Notes: generated from the sequence alone by a model not told the origin. 64,000 nucleotides of DNA from Aminicenans sp964648465 (GCA_964648465.1 CAZYMU010000010.1:1-64000), one strand, 5' to 3'; positions 1-8,543 are shown, counted from the first letter of the stretch. Program-made: numbers and translations.

Positions 1-619
1 CAGCCTGCTTCCTGGCTGTTTTATGGTAAAAGCAAGAACAAACCGATTTCAGTCGTTCTTCTTCCAAAAGATATTCGATTCCAAAGTCTACTCCATCCGG
101 ATCGGTTGTCTCCTCATCTAAGAGTCCAGCAACCTGTAAAATTCCCCGGATATTTTTCTCGCCGATAACATCCTTAATGATTTTCCCAGCCATCATAGCT
201 GCTACTAATGGACCTTTGTCATCCAGTGTGCCCCTGCCATACATTTTGCCATCTTTAACCACTGGTTCAAAGGGATCTGAATCCCATCCTTCCCCTGCAG
301 GTGCAACATCCATATGACCGGGCACAAACAATATCTTGCCACTTTTACCTGAGCCTATATTGCCAATGATATTTGGCCGTTTCTCATTTCGTGCATAAAC
401 CTGAAACGGAATGTTCCATTTTTCAAACTCTCTTTTCACAATATTTGCAACCCGATATTCTTCGCCTCTTTCTTCAAGATAAGGATGTTCAGTTAACTTT
501 TCTGAGACCACATTCACCGTTTTCTGCCTTACCATTTCTGCAAGCAGGTCAGTTATTTCTCTGGAAATTTGATTATTATTCTCTTTAAAATATTGAATTA
601 TTTCCTCTTTTAAAATCAT
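1..619 (-). CDS. M20-family metallopeptidase, N-terminal part (ArgE/DapE-like)
   Basis: The gene runs off the left edge; about 206 codons of its N-terminal half are visible. The translation carries the M20 metal-site signatures: GHMDVAP near residues 101-107 (His and Asp ligands), GRGTLDDKG near 129-137 (bridging Asp), and a DEE motif near 166-168 (catalytic and metal-binding Glu). Family members are zinc hydrolases that release amino acids from dipeptides or N-acyl amino acids; the exact substrate cannot be told. No signal peptide is visible, so it is probably cytoplasmic. The ATG at 617-619 is preferred over an in-frame ATG four codons upstream because a GGAG Shine-Dalgarno sits just before it. 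The family is secure; the substrate is open. Confidence 0.88.
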   Translation of the reverse strand, partial: MILKEEIIQYFKENNNQISREITDLLAEMVRQKTVNVVSEKLTEHPYLEERGEEYRVANIVKREFEKWNIPFQVYARNEKRPNIIGNIGSGKSGKILFVPGHMDVAPAGEGWDSDPFEPVVKDGKMYGRGTLDDKGPLVAAMMAGKIIKDVIGEKNIRGILQVAGLLDEETTDPDGVDFGIEYLLEEERLKSVCSCFYHKTARKQA

Positions 620-739
620 GTTTTTCTCCATTATTTAATAATTTAAATAAAAAGCCGGCTAAAACTCTAAATTTTTTATATTTTTTAATTTAAACAATAC
701 CGATACATAATAAGTCTTTTAAAGAAAGTAATCCAGTGT

Positions 740-1846
740 GTGAAAACATGCAAAAAAATTCATGCGGTCAGCCTAGAATTACTGGATCGCGTTGGAGCAC
801 GTTTGCATTTGGAGGAAGCCATCCAATTATTAAAGAAGGCTGGCGCCAAGGTCATTGACAGCAATCTCGTGAGGATTCCTTCACATCTTGTGGAAAATGC
901 CCTGGCAACCGCGCTGAAAAAAATTGACTTGTTTGACCGGCATACAAGACCTGCTATTAACCTTGGTAAGCACAATAAATATTACGGACCAGGGTCAGAC
1001 TGTCTAAATATTATTAATCATCGGAATGGGCGACGAAGAAAGCTAATAGTAAAGGACGTAGTAGAAGGAGCAATACTCTGTGATTCACTCGAGAATATTG
1101 ATTTTGTGATGTCTATGGTGTTTCCCTCAGATGTCAATCAAAGTATAGCCGATCGATTCCAAATGGAAGTCATGCTCAACCACACCACAAAACCCATTAT
1201 TTTTGTATCCTATGATTTAAGCGGCTGCAAAGATTGTGTGGAAATGGCTGAAGCTGTGGTGGGTGGGGAGGAGGTTTTACAAAAAAATCCACTTGTTGCC
1301 TGTTACATTAATGTGCCAACAGGGCTGCTTCATAACGAAGATTCACTCAGAAAACTTCTCTTTTTGGCTGAAAAAAACATTCCATCTCTTTATATACCAT
1401 CATCGACAGAAGGAGTAACAAGCCCCATAACAACAGCGGGAGCTGTAGCCCTAGATTATGCCGGTGTTCTTGTCGGACTGGTACTATCACAATTAATACG
1501 AGAGGGGGCACTGGTTATTATCCCTGGTATGTCACCGGGTCCGCTGGATATGCGTGATGTTAAAGTGACTGAAAAGACTTTGGCTTTAGATGTTATTGAA
1601 GAAGTCGGGCCCGAGGGCAACTATTTGAAAACAGAACATACCCGTAAGTATTACAAAGAACGTTGGTATCCAAATCTATTTGAGCGAGACATGTATAATT
1701 CTTGGATTGGAAAGGGCGGGAAAACACTTGTTGAACGGGCTGCTGACGAAGTTGAGCTAATTTTATCTGAGCATGAACCTGAATCTTTGCCCTCCAAGAT
1801 AAAAGAGAAGCTTAAGGGAATAGTCCATAGAGCCAACGCGAGCTAG
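740..1846 (+). CDS. MttB-type trimethylamine methyltransferase family protein, internally deleted
   Basis: Residues 5-270 match the MttB (corrinoid-dependent methylamine methyltransferase) fold, starting at the IHAVSLELLDRVG helix. The C-terminal part, TLALDVIEEVGPEGNYL onward, also matches. Full-length members are about 480 residues; this one has 368. From memory of the family, roughly 110 residues are missing around the DMRD/KVTEKTLALD junction (near 1556-1570), which would hold the end of the TIM barrel and the position of pyrrolysine in archaeal MttB. About 30 N-terminal residues are also absent; the frame upstream is open to 689 but does not resemble the family. The start is a GTG with only a weak purine stretch before it. 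No corrinoid protein is nearby. It is probably a non-functional remnant that has kept its frame. Family call strong, activity doubtful. Confidence 0.72.
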   Translation: MKTCKKIHAVSLELLDRVGARLHLEEAIQLLKKAGAKVIDSNLVRIPSHLVENALATALKKIDLFDRHTRPAINLGKHNKYYGPGSDCLNIINHRNGRRRKLIVKDVVEGAILCDSLENIDFVMSMVFPSDVNQSIADRFQMEVMLNHTTKPIIFVSYDLSGCKDCVEMAEAVVGGEEVLQKNPLVACYINVPTGLLHNEDSLRKLLFLAEKNIPSLYIPSSTEGVTSPITTAGAVALDYAGVLVGLVLSQLIREGALVIIPGMSPGPLDMRDVKVTEKTLALDVIEEVGPEGNYLKTEHTRKYYKERWYPNLFERDMYNSWIGKGGKTLVERAADEVELILSEHEPESLPSKIKEKLKGIVHRANAS

Positions 1847-1889
1847 AATTCACAGCCCTCTCGAAACCGGCATTTCCCTTGTCTCTTTA

Positions 1890-2180
1890 ATGGGACTAGA
1901 TATCTTGACTTTGGAGTTACCTCACCTATACTCTAGATTAGGGAACATAAGAGTCGTACAAAAGCTCCTCGAACACAAATCAATCAAGACAACCGAAATT
2001 TATTCCCACCTTAACGACAGGCACCTTCATTCGGTAATTTGCATGCTGCCCGGCCCTAATTTGGGCACAGTTTTGGGCACACCTAACATTTTGGGAAGCA
2101 AGAAGATTCCGCAAGTTATTGAAAATAAAGAAAAGAAATTGGTGGGCGATACAGGATTTGAACCTGTGACTTCTACCGTG
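1890..2180 (+). pseudogene. tyrosine recombinase (integrase) C-terminal remnant
   Basis: The frame encodes a typical phage-integrase C-terminus: a VVQKLLEHKSIKTTEIYSHL block, in which the final Tyr is the expected nucleophile, followed by a tail that reads straight into the tRNA-derived repeat. The N-terminal domain and the rest of the catalytic domain are missing; a stretch from about 1856 still looks degraded. The integrase reading frame ending inside the attachment site is usual for elements that integrate into tRNA genes. It is the left partner of a similar tail at 4178-4371. Clear homology, clearly not functional. Confidence 0.7.
2058..2180. repeat. direct repeat / attachment site, left copy (partial tRNA-Val)
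   Basis: These 123 bp match 4249-4371 with a constant offset of 2191 and, by eye, only about three mismatches. The last 41 bp (2140-2180) are the 3' part of tRNA-Val(CAC), from the CCA end into the anticodon loop. Beyond 2180 the tRNA similarity stops abruptly, so this is a truncated tRNA copy. The arrangement is that of an att site duplicated when an element integrated into the tRNA gene. Confidence 0.85.
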
Positions 2181-2356
2181 ATGAACCGACACAAAAAGAC
2201 GAGAAAGCGGAAAATATAAGGGTATAACCCTGTAATCTTTCGAGAATCAGGCGCTTGGGATTTCGAATAATCAAACAATAATGATTGGCTCGGAATTTTC
2301 GTCATTTCATTTAACTCGTTTTCATAAAAATAATTAAAACAGTTAAAAAATATCAA

Positions 2357-2385
2357 TTGACATAAACATTTAATTTGTTTTAAAA
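2357..2385 (+). promoter_or_regulatory. candidate sigma-70 promoter of the AbiE pair
   Basis: TTGACA at 2357-2362 is followed after 17 bp by TTAAAA, an acceptable but weak -10. It lies about 45 bp upstream of the AbiEi start, in a very AT-rich stretch with several ATTAAA-type half repeats that could be AbiEi operators. AbiEi proteins are known to repress their own operon. No Shine-Dalgarno is visible before the AbiEi ATG. Confidence 0.4.
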
Positions 2386-2429
2386 TTATTAACCAGAATA
2401 TTTAATTGTTATAAAAATCATTAAATAAT

Positions 2430-3239
2430 ATGTACAAGTTAGAAAAGCTCTCAGGTCTTGAACAAAAGCTCTATTTCCTCCTCGAAGCGGAGGATCAAAA
2501 GGTTGTATGTGCAGAAAAAGCAATGGAATTGCTGGGGATATCGCGAATGCACGCCTACAATCTTCTTAAGAACATGAGGACAAAAGGGGCTCTGGACAAG
2601 GTGAGATCCAATTTATTTGTGAGGATTCCCGCTCACATAGTGCATGACAAAGGAAAGTACGTGGAAGATCCCATACTAGTTGGAAAGCACTTGATGAAAC
2701 CTTATTTCTTTTCGTACTATACGGCACTTTATCTCCATGGGCTCTCCCAGCAGTCAGCCAGTCATTACTATCTGTCCACAACAAAGCATATCCAAAATGT
2801 GGATTATCATGGAAACGTTTTTTACTCAGTGATTCTGATAGAGAAGCGTTTCTTCGGGTTTAAAGAGATGAAATATGGAAAAGAGAGGGTATTTGCCTCT
2901 GATTTGGAGAGGACCATTGTAGATGTAATGAACCGACCCGAGTACTCAGGAGGATACGAGGAAATATTAAGGTCATTCCAGGATATGGAAGATATCGACT
3001 GGAACCGGCTGCTTAAATACCTTGACAAAATGGGAGAAAAGATACTCTTCAACCGGGTAGGTTTTGTGTTTGATATGTTAAGGAAATTTGTAAACACACC
3101 TGAATGGTTACTATCGGAGCTAAGAAAAAAACTTTCTGATAATATCTATTACTTCGAGAAAAACAAGAGAGGCTCTTATGTTAAAAAGTGGAAGATAATA
3201 GTGGACAAGAGGTTAGATAAAATAGTTATAGCTAGCTAA
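2430..3239 (+). CDS. AbiEi-like antitoxin / transcriptional regulator of a type IV TA system
   Basis: A 269-residue protein with an N-terminal winged helix-turn-helix (about residues 20-60, around ELLGISRMHAYNLLKNM) and a C-terminal half typical of AbiEi, with a YTALYLHGLS segment and an FASDLERTIVDVMNRPEYSG block. AbiEi neutralises the AbiEii nucleotidyltransferase and represses the operon. Its stop overlaps the ATG of the next gene by one base (TAATG), so the two are translationally coupled, as expected for this pair. It is cargo of the island flanked by tRNA-Val repeats, in DNA more AT-rich than its surroundings. The system may act as an abortive-infection defence. Confidence 0.87.
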   Translation: MYKLEKLSGLEQKLYFLLEAEDQKVVCAEKAMELLGISRMHAYNLLKNMRTKGALDKVRSNLFVRIPAHIVHDKGKYVEDPILVGKHLMKPYFFSYYTALYLHGLSQQSASHYYLSTTKHIQNVDYHGNVFYSVILIEKRFFGFKEMKYGKERVFASDLERTIVDVMNRPEYSGGYEEILRSFQDMEDIDWNRLLKYLDKMGEKILFNRVGFVFDMLRKFVNTPEWLLSELRKKLSDNIYYFEKNKRGSYVKKWKIIVDKRLDKIVIAS

Positions 3240-4174
3240 TGGAATTGAATCTCAGACAACTCCAGAAAATCCAGAGAGATACTGGATTCAATCGCGACTT
3301 TTTAGAAAAAACATTCCACATGACAAGGATACTTTCATGGATTTTCAAAGGTAAGCGAATTGGTTCAGACTTTGCGCTGAAAGGAGGAACTGCTCTAAAT
3401 TTCATTTACCTTGATATTCCTAGGCTTTCCGTGGATTTAGATCTGAATTTTATAGGAGCACTAGAAAAAAAGGATATGCTGGCCAGGAGGAAGGATATTC
3501 CGGATGAAATCGCAGATTTAGCTGATTCCCTCGGATACAAGATGACAAAAAGGCCCAGTTCTTACATCATGGAAAGGTATGTTCTAAGATACAAAAGGCT
3601 AAGCGGACTCCCTGACAGTGTGAGACTTGAGATTAATTATTTGGAGAGAGTCCCATTCATGGAAGTTACACGAAAAACATTTGACAACATCTTCGAAGGT
3701 GAAAAGTTCAAAGTGAACACTTACACTATTGAAGAGATTGCAGCGATGAAGACCAAGGCATTGGTAGAAAGGCTTTATTCCAGGGACATTTTTGATATGT
3801 ATGCGATCTCTAAACTTAAATTAAACAACCAAATCCTGAGGAAGATGATGATTCTGTACATAATAATGGCGAGAAAGGAAGCGGATGTTGATAAACTTAT
3901 CTCCAAAGTTCGAAGGTATAGGAACAATGAGATATTGGTTGGTGTCGGTCCGTTCCTTCGGAGAGGCCAGGAAGAAGATTTGAATCCTGCATTGATCAAG
4001 AAGTCTGTTGAGGAATTTTACAGGCAGGTATTCGTGTTGGATTATTCAGATAATGAGTTTGTCAAATCGCTTAAATCGGGAAATATTGATATGAAGACTC
4101 TATTTGGAGAAGAGGATTTCAACCCTCAAGCAGAAAAACACCCAGGTCTGATTTGGGCCTTAAATTTAAAATGA
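3239..4174 (+). CDS. AbiEii-type nucleotidyltransferase toxin
   Basis: A 311-residue protein of the AbiEii/MenT nucleotidyltransferase family. The hallmark KGGTALNF sits at residues 48-55 and the SVDLDLNF metal-binding aspartates at 64-71; a KTKALVERLYSRDIFDMY block near 170-190 supplies the conserved Lys and Asp of the active site. Homologues add nucleotides to the acceptor ends of tRNAs and stop growth until antitoxin is restored. The gene starts inside the antitoxin stop codon and has no Shine-Dalgarno of its own. Length and motifs are complete, so the toxin looks functional. It is followed within 5 bp by degraded integrase sequence. Confidence 0.9.
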   Translation: MELNLRQLQKIQRDTGFNRDFLEKTFHMTRILSWIFKGKRIGSDFALKGGTALNFIYLDIPRLSVDLDLNFIGALEKKDMLARRKDIPDEIADLADSLGYKMTKRPSSYIMERYVLRYKRLSGLPDSVRLEINYLERVPFMEVTRKTFDNIFEGEKFKVNTYTIEEIAAMKTKALVERLYSRDIFDMYAISKLKLNNQILRKMMILYIIMARKEADVDKLISKVRRYRNNEILVGVGPFLRRGQEEDLNPALIKKSVEEFYRQVFVLDYSDNEFVKSLKSGNIDMKTLFGEEDFNPQAEKHPGLIWALNLK

Positions 4175-4177
4175 GCG

Positions 4178-4371
4178 ACCCTGCGCACCTGGTGGCATAC
4201 CTGAGCGTGTGACATCTTCAGCATGTCGTCCACCAGCTGCTCTGCCAGAATTTGGGCGCAGTTTTGGGCACACCTAACATTTTGGGAAGCAAGAAGATTC
4301 CGCAACTTATTGAAAATAAAGAAAAGGAATTGGTGGGCGATACAGGATTTGAACCTGTGACTTCTACCGTG
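4178..4371 (+). pseudogene. second decayed integrase tail reading into the tRNA-Val attachment site
   Basis: In one frame the sequence reads AHLVAYLSV, a TGA stop, HLQHVVHQL, then NLGAVLGTPNILGSKK. This parallels the tail of the left remnant (HLHSVICMLP, NLGTVLGTPNILGSKK). It is the C-terminal end of another tyrosine recombinase, interrupted by a stop and without its catalytic part. It overlaps the right 123-bp repeat. Confidence 0.55.
4249..4371. repeat. direct repeat / attachment site, right copy (joined to intact tRNA-Val)
   Basis: Partner of 2058-2180, about 97-98% identical by eye without gaps. Here the tRNA part continues into a complete tRNA-Val, so this copy is the original or reconstituted attB end and the left copy is the truncated one. 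The island between the repeats is about 2.2 kb and carries only the AbiE pair. Confidence 0.85.
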
Positions 4372-4405
4372 TGAAGGTAGCACTCTACCACTGAGTTAAT
4401 CGCCC
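4331..4405 (-). tRNA. tRNA-Val(CAC)
   Basis: The reverse strand folds as a full cloverleaf: acceptor GGGCGAT/ATCGCCC, D arm with AGTGGTA, anticodon stem CTACC/GGTAG with loop TTCACAC (anticodon CAC, reading GUG), T arm ACAGG-TTCAAAT-CCTGT, discriminator A and an encoded CCA. It is 75 nt long. It serves as integration site for the AbiE island; the repeat covers its 3' half from the anticodon loop. Confidence 0.93.
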
Positions 4406-4560
4406 AACCAGTAATTATTACAACTCATTACATATCAATATCTTAACTTTTTAAGGTTTGATCCTGGAACTAAAGAAGCAGGATCAGCTTCAAGATGGTT
4501 GAGATGTATACTCTCATCATCCATCGATTTCATTCTCTTTTAATATTAACGATTTGTCAA

Positions 4561-6357
4561 TTACTTAGCAGGCCTGAGCTCAATACTGCTCATATAGCAC
4601 TCCTGCCAATTGTCTTTGTTCCCTTTTACCGTGAGAGTGAAAGTCCCGCCAGAAATACTGATGGTTCCAAGCTTGACTTCCTGAAAGGAATCCAGACCTT
4701 TTGTGTTGGGCAGTAGAAACTCCTTTTTTATTTCTCCAACCTCGATTATTATTTTATTGTCAGCAGATATGGTTGCTACTGTCACATAAATATCAAAAAC
4801 TTCATCAGCACTAATCTCAATAGGCCACTCCATCCATGTTTTTGTTTCTTTCCATGTTATATACGATCGCTCTGTATCACGGATCAGTTTGGCGTGATTG
4901 GATGATACATATCCACGATTCTCAAGATCACTCTGTTCAGGGCTTAAAATGAGAGCTCCTGTTTCGCTAGGCGTAATATTCTGATTCGGGACATCAGGCG
5001 ATCCTTTAATATCTAAGACAACAACAGATGATATCTCATCAGCTGCTTCACCTGTTAAGCGGACCACAAGCCCTTCTTCAGTCTTTTCTACATCAAACTT
5101 TTCCTTATTATCAGAAAGCGCGTAGCATTGAATAGCTGCATTATTTACCGGGACATACAGCAACTTATCGTCCGGCCAATCGAACACCTGAAGATACAGG
5201 CGGGAATCGCCATTTTCCAGTTCCTTTCGAGTACATCTTCCCCACCAAGGGCGACGGAATGGGCTGGCTTCAGTTCCATATATCGATTCGCTGTTAATAT
5301 CCATCCAGCTGCCAATTTCAGCTAATCTGTCAATGGAAGCCTGAGGAATAGTCCCATCCGGTTTAGGTCCTACATTGAGAAGAAAATTCCCTCCTTTGGA
5401 GGCAATATCAATAAGCTTATGCAACAGGTCTTCGGTTGATTTCCAATCTTCATCATAACTCTTGTACCCCCAGGTATGATTCATTGTCATACAAACTTCC
5501 CAATCACGGCCTTCGATGCCTGTGGCGGGAACATGTTGTTCCGGAGTATCTGAGTCTCCCTTATAACCTCCACCCAGGCGGTTATTTGTAATAAGGCTCG
5601 GTCTTAAAGAAATAAGGGGCCTTAAAAGCTCTGCTCTTTCTTTGGTCATCCAGTAGGGAGTATCCCACCACAATATATCGATGTCATAATTAGTAAGGAT
5701 CTCTTCTACCTGTGGATAAGCGATTTCTTTCAAATAACTATCAAAGCTTCCGGAATGCGCTTCATCCCAGTATTCACCCTCTTCATAACCGCTTTTCGCT
5801 CCACCCGGATGTGTCCAATCCTGAGCTTGTGAATAGTAGAATCCGATCTTCATCCCTTCCTTTTTTGCTTCCTTGACCAGAGGTCTCAGAAGATCTTTGC
5901 CGTAAGGTGAAGCATCAGCAATATCCCAATCTGTGACTTTTGAATCAAACAGGGCAAACCCATCATGATGTTTAGATGTAATAACAATGTATTTCATCCC
6001 GGCATCTTTTGCCATCTTAATCCAGTCTTTGGGATCATAAAGGATTGGATTGAAATCCTGGGCATAGGTTTTATATTCAGCGACAGGAATCTTCGCATTC
6101 CGCAGTATCCATTCACCAATTCCACCTATTCTTTCTCCACGATACGTTCCGGCAGGCACCGCATATACGCCCCAGTGAATAAAGAGTCCAAAACGTGCTT
6201 CACGCCACCATGCCATTCTCGCATCCCTTTGCTCTTGGGTTTCAGTCAAGGGATCGACCCATTCCTTTTGCGCTGTGCTGTTTTTATCAGTACATGAATG
6301 AAGGAAAAAGACAAGAGCCAATAATCCCAATAATAGAATTTCTCTATATCTATTCAT
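4561..6357 (-). CDS. alpha-L-fucosidase, GH29 family, lipoprotein
   Basis: A 598-residue protein. The N-terminus is a lipoprotein signal with Cys22 (LHSC), so it is probably anchored in the periplasm or on the outer membrane. The GH29 barrel covers roughly residues 35-360, with FIHWGVY near 59-65, KHHDGFALF at 129-137 and ILWWDTPYW at 228-236, where Asp232 is the likely nucleophile. A beta-rich region (about 375-460) and a C-terminal accessory domain (about 480-598) follow. The enzyme removes terminal L-fucose from glycans. It stands alone; its gene ends about 155 bp before the tRNA on the same strand. The ATG is preceded by an AGGAGG-type site. Family very secure; linkage specificity unknown. 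Confidence 0.93.
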   Translation of the reverse strand: MNRYREILLLGLLALVFFLHSCTDKNSTAQKEWVDPLTETQEQRDARMAWWREARFGLFIHWGVYAVPAGTYRGERIGGIGEWILRNAKIPVAEYKTYAQDFNPILYDPKDWIKMAKDAGMKYIVITSKHHDGFALFDSKVTDWDIADASPYGKDLLRPLVKEAKKEGMKIGFYYSQAQDWTHPGGAKSGYEEGEYWDEAHSGSFDSYLKEIAYPQVEEILTNYDIDILWWDTPYWMTKERAELLRPLISLRPSLITNNRLGGGYKGDSDTPEQHVPATGIEGRDWEVCMTMNHTWGYKSYDEDWKSTEDLLHKLIDIASKGGNFLLNVGPKPDGTIPQASIDRLAEIGSWMDINSESIYGTEASPFRRPWWGRCTRKELENGDSRLYLQVFDWPDDKLLYVPVNNAAIQCYALSDNKEKFDVEKTEEGLVVRLTGEAADEISSVVVLDIKGSPDVPNQNITPSETGALILSPEQSDLENRGYVSSNHAKLIRDTERSYITWKETKTWMEWPIEISADEVFDIYVTVATISADNKIIIEVGEIKKEFLLPNTKGLDSFQEVKLGTISISGGTFTLTVKGNKDNWQECYMSSIELRPAK

Positions 6358-6889
6358 GATTTTACCTCCTTGTTTGACATTTCGGATTTACGTCAAATCC
6401 CTCCAATTTTCCGTAATTTATGCCTGCTGATATTCTGAAATAAAGTTATCACGCCTTAATCGATAAAGTCAACAAGACAATAAAATTGACCGGGGAGTTC
6501 GAAGGATTCTACTAGAAACAAAATCAGGCCAAACTGAGTTCACCATTCACTATGAACTTTTGCTAGATCAATTTCTAGAGATTCAAACAGTCGGTTTTGG
6601 AAAATCAGATCTAGGATTCGGACTATCGTATTCTCCGTGCCTTGCCATCCCAGGGATGGGCGGAGATGATAAAGAAAGTCTATTAGATCGATCCTCTCAT
6701 CTGTGGATTCTCTGTTGATTTGACCTTTTTTGTTCCTTGAATTCTCGGTTTTTTAAAACATCCTATCAAACCATCACAATGATACTGGACGGAGCCAGTA
6801 ACAAAGACATTGAGAAAAATCTATTTTATTTCAAGTTATTTCTGTATATTGGATTCTAAGGAATAGTATCTTTAGAGGTTCTGAAAAAA
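6358..6889. other. intergenic region with gene relics
   Basis: No intact gene. It holds two recognisable short relics on the plus strand, described separately: a transposase C-terminal fragment near 6633-6708 and a LuxR-type helix-turn-helix fragment near 6765-6845. The rest shows nothing clear beyond the promoter regions expected for the two diverging flanking genes. Confidence 0.5.
6633..6708 (+). pseudogene. transposase C-terminal relic (IS91/Y2-like, tentative)
   Basis: One frame reads LPSQGWAEMIKKVY, a TAG stop, then IDPLIC. This resembles the conserved W-A-x-x-I-x-x-V-Y-E-x-D-P-L-x-C stretch near the C-terminus of IS91-type transposases, with the Glu codon changed to a stop and the following zinc-binding segment lost. 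It is short and identified from memory of the motif, so the family is tentative. Confidence 0.35.
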
Positions 6890-7363
6890 ATGAGTCAAAA
6901 AAAATGGGTTTCCGGATTGCTTCTAATGCTTTTAGCTTTGATTTTCAGCATCGGGTTGACCTTTGCCTCAGTGGAACTGCCCGGGTTATTGAACAAAACT
7001 CTTTATGGAACTGTTCCCGATCTTGATGGTGATTCCCATGCAGATGAGTCTGCTGTTACGCGGACTGAGCTGTTCATAAGCCACTATCACTTACGGCTCA
7101 TCGGCTATATCTGTTTTGGAGTTATGGTCCTTCTCATCGCAGCAGGTTTCATCACAGGCAAAAAAAACGAAAAAACGGTGGAATTTTTGTATCTGGTTGG
7201 CTTTTTAGTTTTTTCCCTTCAAGTGATTGGAAGCATTTTGCCATCAGAGACTGCCCGTTTTCGAAACTGTGAATTTGTTAACTTTATTGACAATAAGGCA
7301 TTTTACATTTATAAATATAGTAATGGCTGTCCAAAGGTGTCCTTACTGCAAAGCAATCATTGA
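6890..7363 (+). CDS. small membrane protein of unknown function, possibly truncated
   Basis: A 157-residue frame with three hydrophobic segments: residues 8-27, about 71-90 and about 97-115. A soluble loop rich in Asp and His (DLDGDSHADES) lies between the first and second. I do not recognise the family. The last 25 or so residues look unlike a natural C-terminus and the frame overlaps the next gene's start by 41 bp, so an original C-terminal part may have been lost. The region just upstream contains relics of other genes, which fits a rearranged site. It has no strong Shine-Dalgarno. Confidence 0.5.
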   Translation: MSQKKWVSGLLLMLLALIFSIGLTFASVELPGLLNKTLYGTVPDLDGDSHADESAVTRTELFISHYHLRLIGYICFGVMVLLIAAGFITGKKNEKTVEFLYLVGFLVFSLQVIGSILPSETARFRNCEFVNFIDNKAFYIYKYSNGCPKVSLLQSNH

Positions 7364-8543
7364 TGAAAATGAGGAGTTCTGTTCTAACTGCGGCACAAGG
7401 CTTTTATTTCCAGAGGACGAATTAATAGAAGAGGAAATTCCTGGAGAAAAAATTATTGACGAGAAAGTGAAGACAGAAAAACACGAGCCAAAAAAGAAGC
7501 CAAAAAAAGGGAAAAAGAAAGCTGCTTCAAAAAAGAAAGAAAAAGAAGTGGCGGCTCTTAAAGAAAAAGAAGAAATTGCTGAAATAAAGAGCGAAGAATC
7601 AAAGAAGGGAGAAGAGCCAATTGAAGATGAAGAAAAAACAGAAAAGTTATCTCAGGCAGAAATAGAGAAAAAATCTGACGAATTGGCTGATCTTGAACAG
7701 AAAGTGGAGCTGCAGGAAAAGCCTGCAGAGAAGTCAGAAACCGAAGAAGTAATCCAAGACGAAAAAGAAATAGAGGAAGAGATTTTGGAGCCGATCGAAG
7801 AGGATTTATCAGGAGAAGAAGAAAAGGACCATGAAATAGATTTCGCAGTTGAAGAAGAGGAGAAAATTGAAAAATCTCCTGACGAGAGCAAAGAATCAGA
7901 TTTTAAGACGGCTGATCTGAAGAAAATTGTTGACACGGCTGAAAAGGAAAGGGAAGACATTGAGAAATTCCTGGATTCCCTGAGGGAAGAGCGGAAGCAG
8001 CGTAAAGAGGGAGAAGAAAGCAATAAGGACGAAGAAGACGAACTTCCTCCTTGGGCGGCAAATATTAAAGAAGCCCCTCCTTCAGATATCCCTTTTACAG
8101 AAGAAGAAGGAAAGGAAGAACTCCTCGAACCAGAGGAGGACGTGTCTCATGTAGAAGAAGAGATAGGCCTCGAAGATGCCCAGGCAGTTGATACGGGTGT
8201 GGGGATTCCTGAGAAAATAGACCAGCAAGATCTTTCCTTTGAGGGACATTACGAGGAAGAAGAAAAAGCCGGCGTAGTGATGCCCCAGAAAGAAGTGGGA
8301 GCCTCAAGGTTTACGATCTGGCTGAAATCCAGCTTATTTGATGTTTTTTTTGTCGCGCTGCTTTGGTTTGCAACTCTCTGGATTGCTTCATATGTAATAG
8401 GTGTTTCTGTATTTCAATTGATATTTTCTTCAACGTGGGAGTCCATTGGTTTTCTAGCTGCTCTTTTGTCTGTCTATTTTTTCTTGTTTTTATTTTTTCT
8501 GGGAGAGACTATAGGAAGTTATCTTTTCTCCCGGGGAGAATGA
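7323..8543 (+). CDS. zinc-ribbon membrane protein with long acidic/basic linker
   Basis: Taking the ATG at 7323 gives 406 residues beginning with a zinc ribbon (Cys6, Cys9, Cys20, Cys23). A longer in-frame start at 7227 would put unrelated sequence before the ribbon and is less likely. Residues 40-330 are a low-complexity linker dominated by Glu and Lys. Two hydrophobic segments near the C-terminus (about 345-367 and 377-400) probably anchor it in the inner membrane. Such zinc-ribbon/linker/TM proteins have no defined role. The gene converges on lptB and the ends overlap by 25 bp. Confidence 0.7.
   Translation: MAVQRCPYCKAIIDENEEFCSNCGTRLLFPEDELIEEEIPGEKIIDEKVKTEKHEPKKKPKKGKKKAASKKKEKEVAALKEKEEIAEIKSEESKKGEEPIEDEEKTEKLSQAEIEKKSDELADLEQKVELQEKPAEKSETEEVIQDEKEIEEEILEPIEEDLSGEEEKDHEIDFAVEEEEKIEKSPDESKESDFKTADLKKIVDTAEKEREDIEKFLDSLREERKQRKEGEESNKDEEDELPPWAANIKEAPPSDIPFTEEEGKEELLEPEEDVSHVEEEIGLEDAQAVDTGVGIPEKIDQQDLSFEGHYEEEEKAGVVMPQKEVGASRFTIWLKSSLFDVFFVALLWFATLWIASYVIGVSVFQLIFSSTWESIGFLAALLSVYFFLFLFFLGETIGSYLFSRGE

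Noticed and set aside
2140..2180. A second tRNA-Val at the left repeat
   Set aside because: Only the 3' half of the tRNA is present; the 5' half is replaced by unrelated sequence, so it cannot form a tRNA.
2027..2356. Antisense frames over both repeats with RSHRFKSCIAHQF-type or VTGSNPVSPT peptides
   Set aside because: These are translations of tRNA sequence and its flank, a well-known source of false proteins; no start or coding character.
4460..4485. GATCCTG...CAGGATC inverted repeat as fucosidase terminator
   Set aside because: The stem is only 7 bp and no T-run follows on either strand.
7227..7322. Upstream extension of the zinc-ribbon protein
   Set aside because: The 32 extra residues overlap the preceding membrane-protein frame and lack similarity; the ATG at 7323 starts directly before the zinc ribbon.
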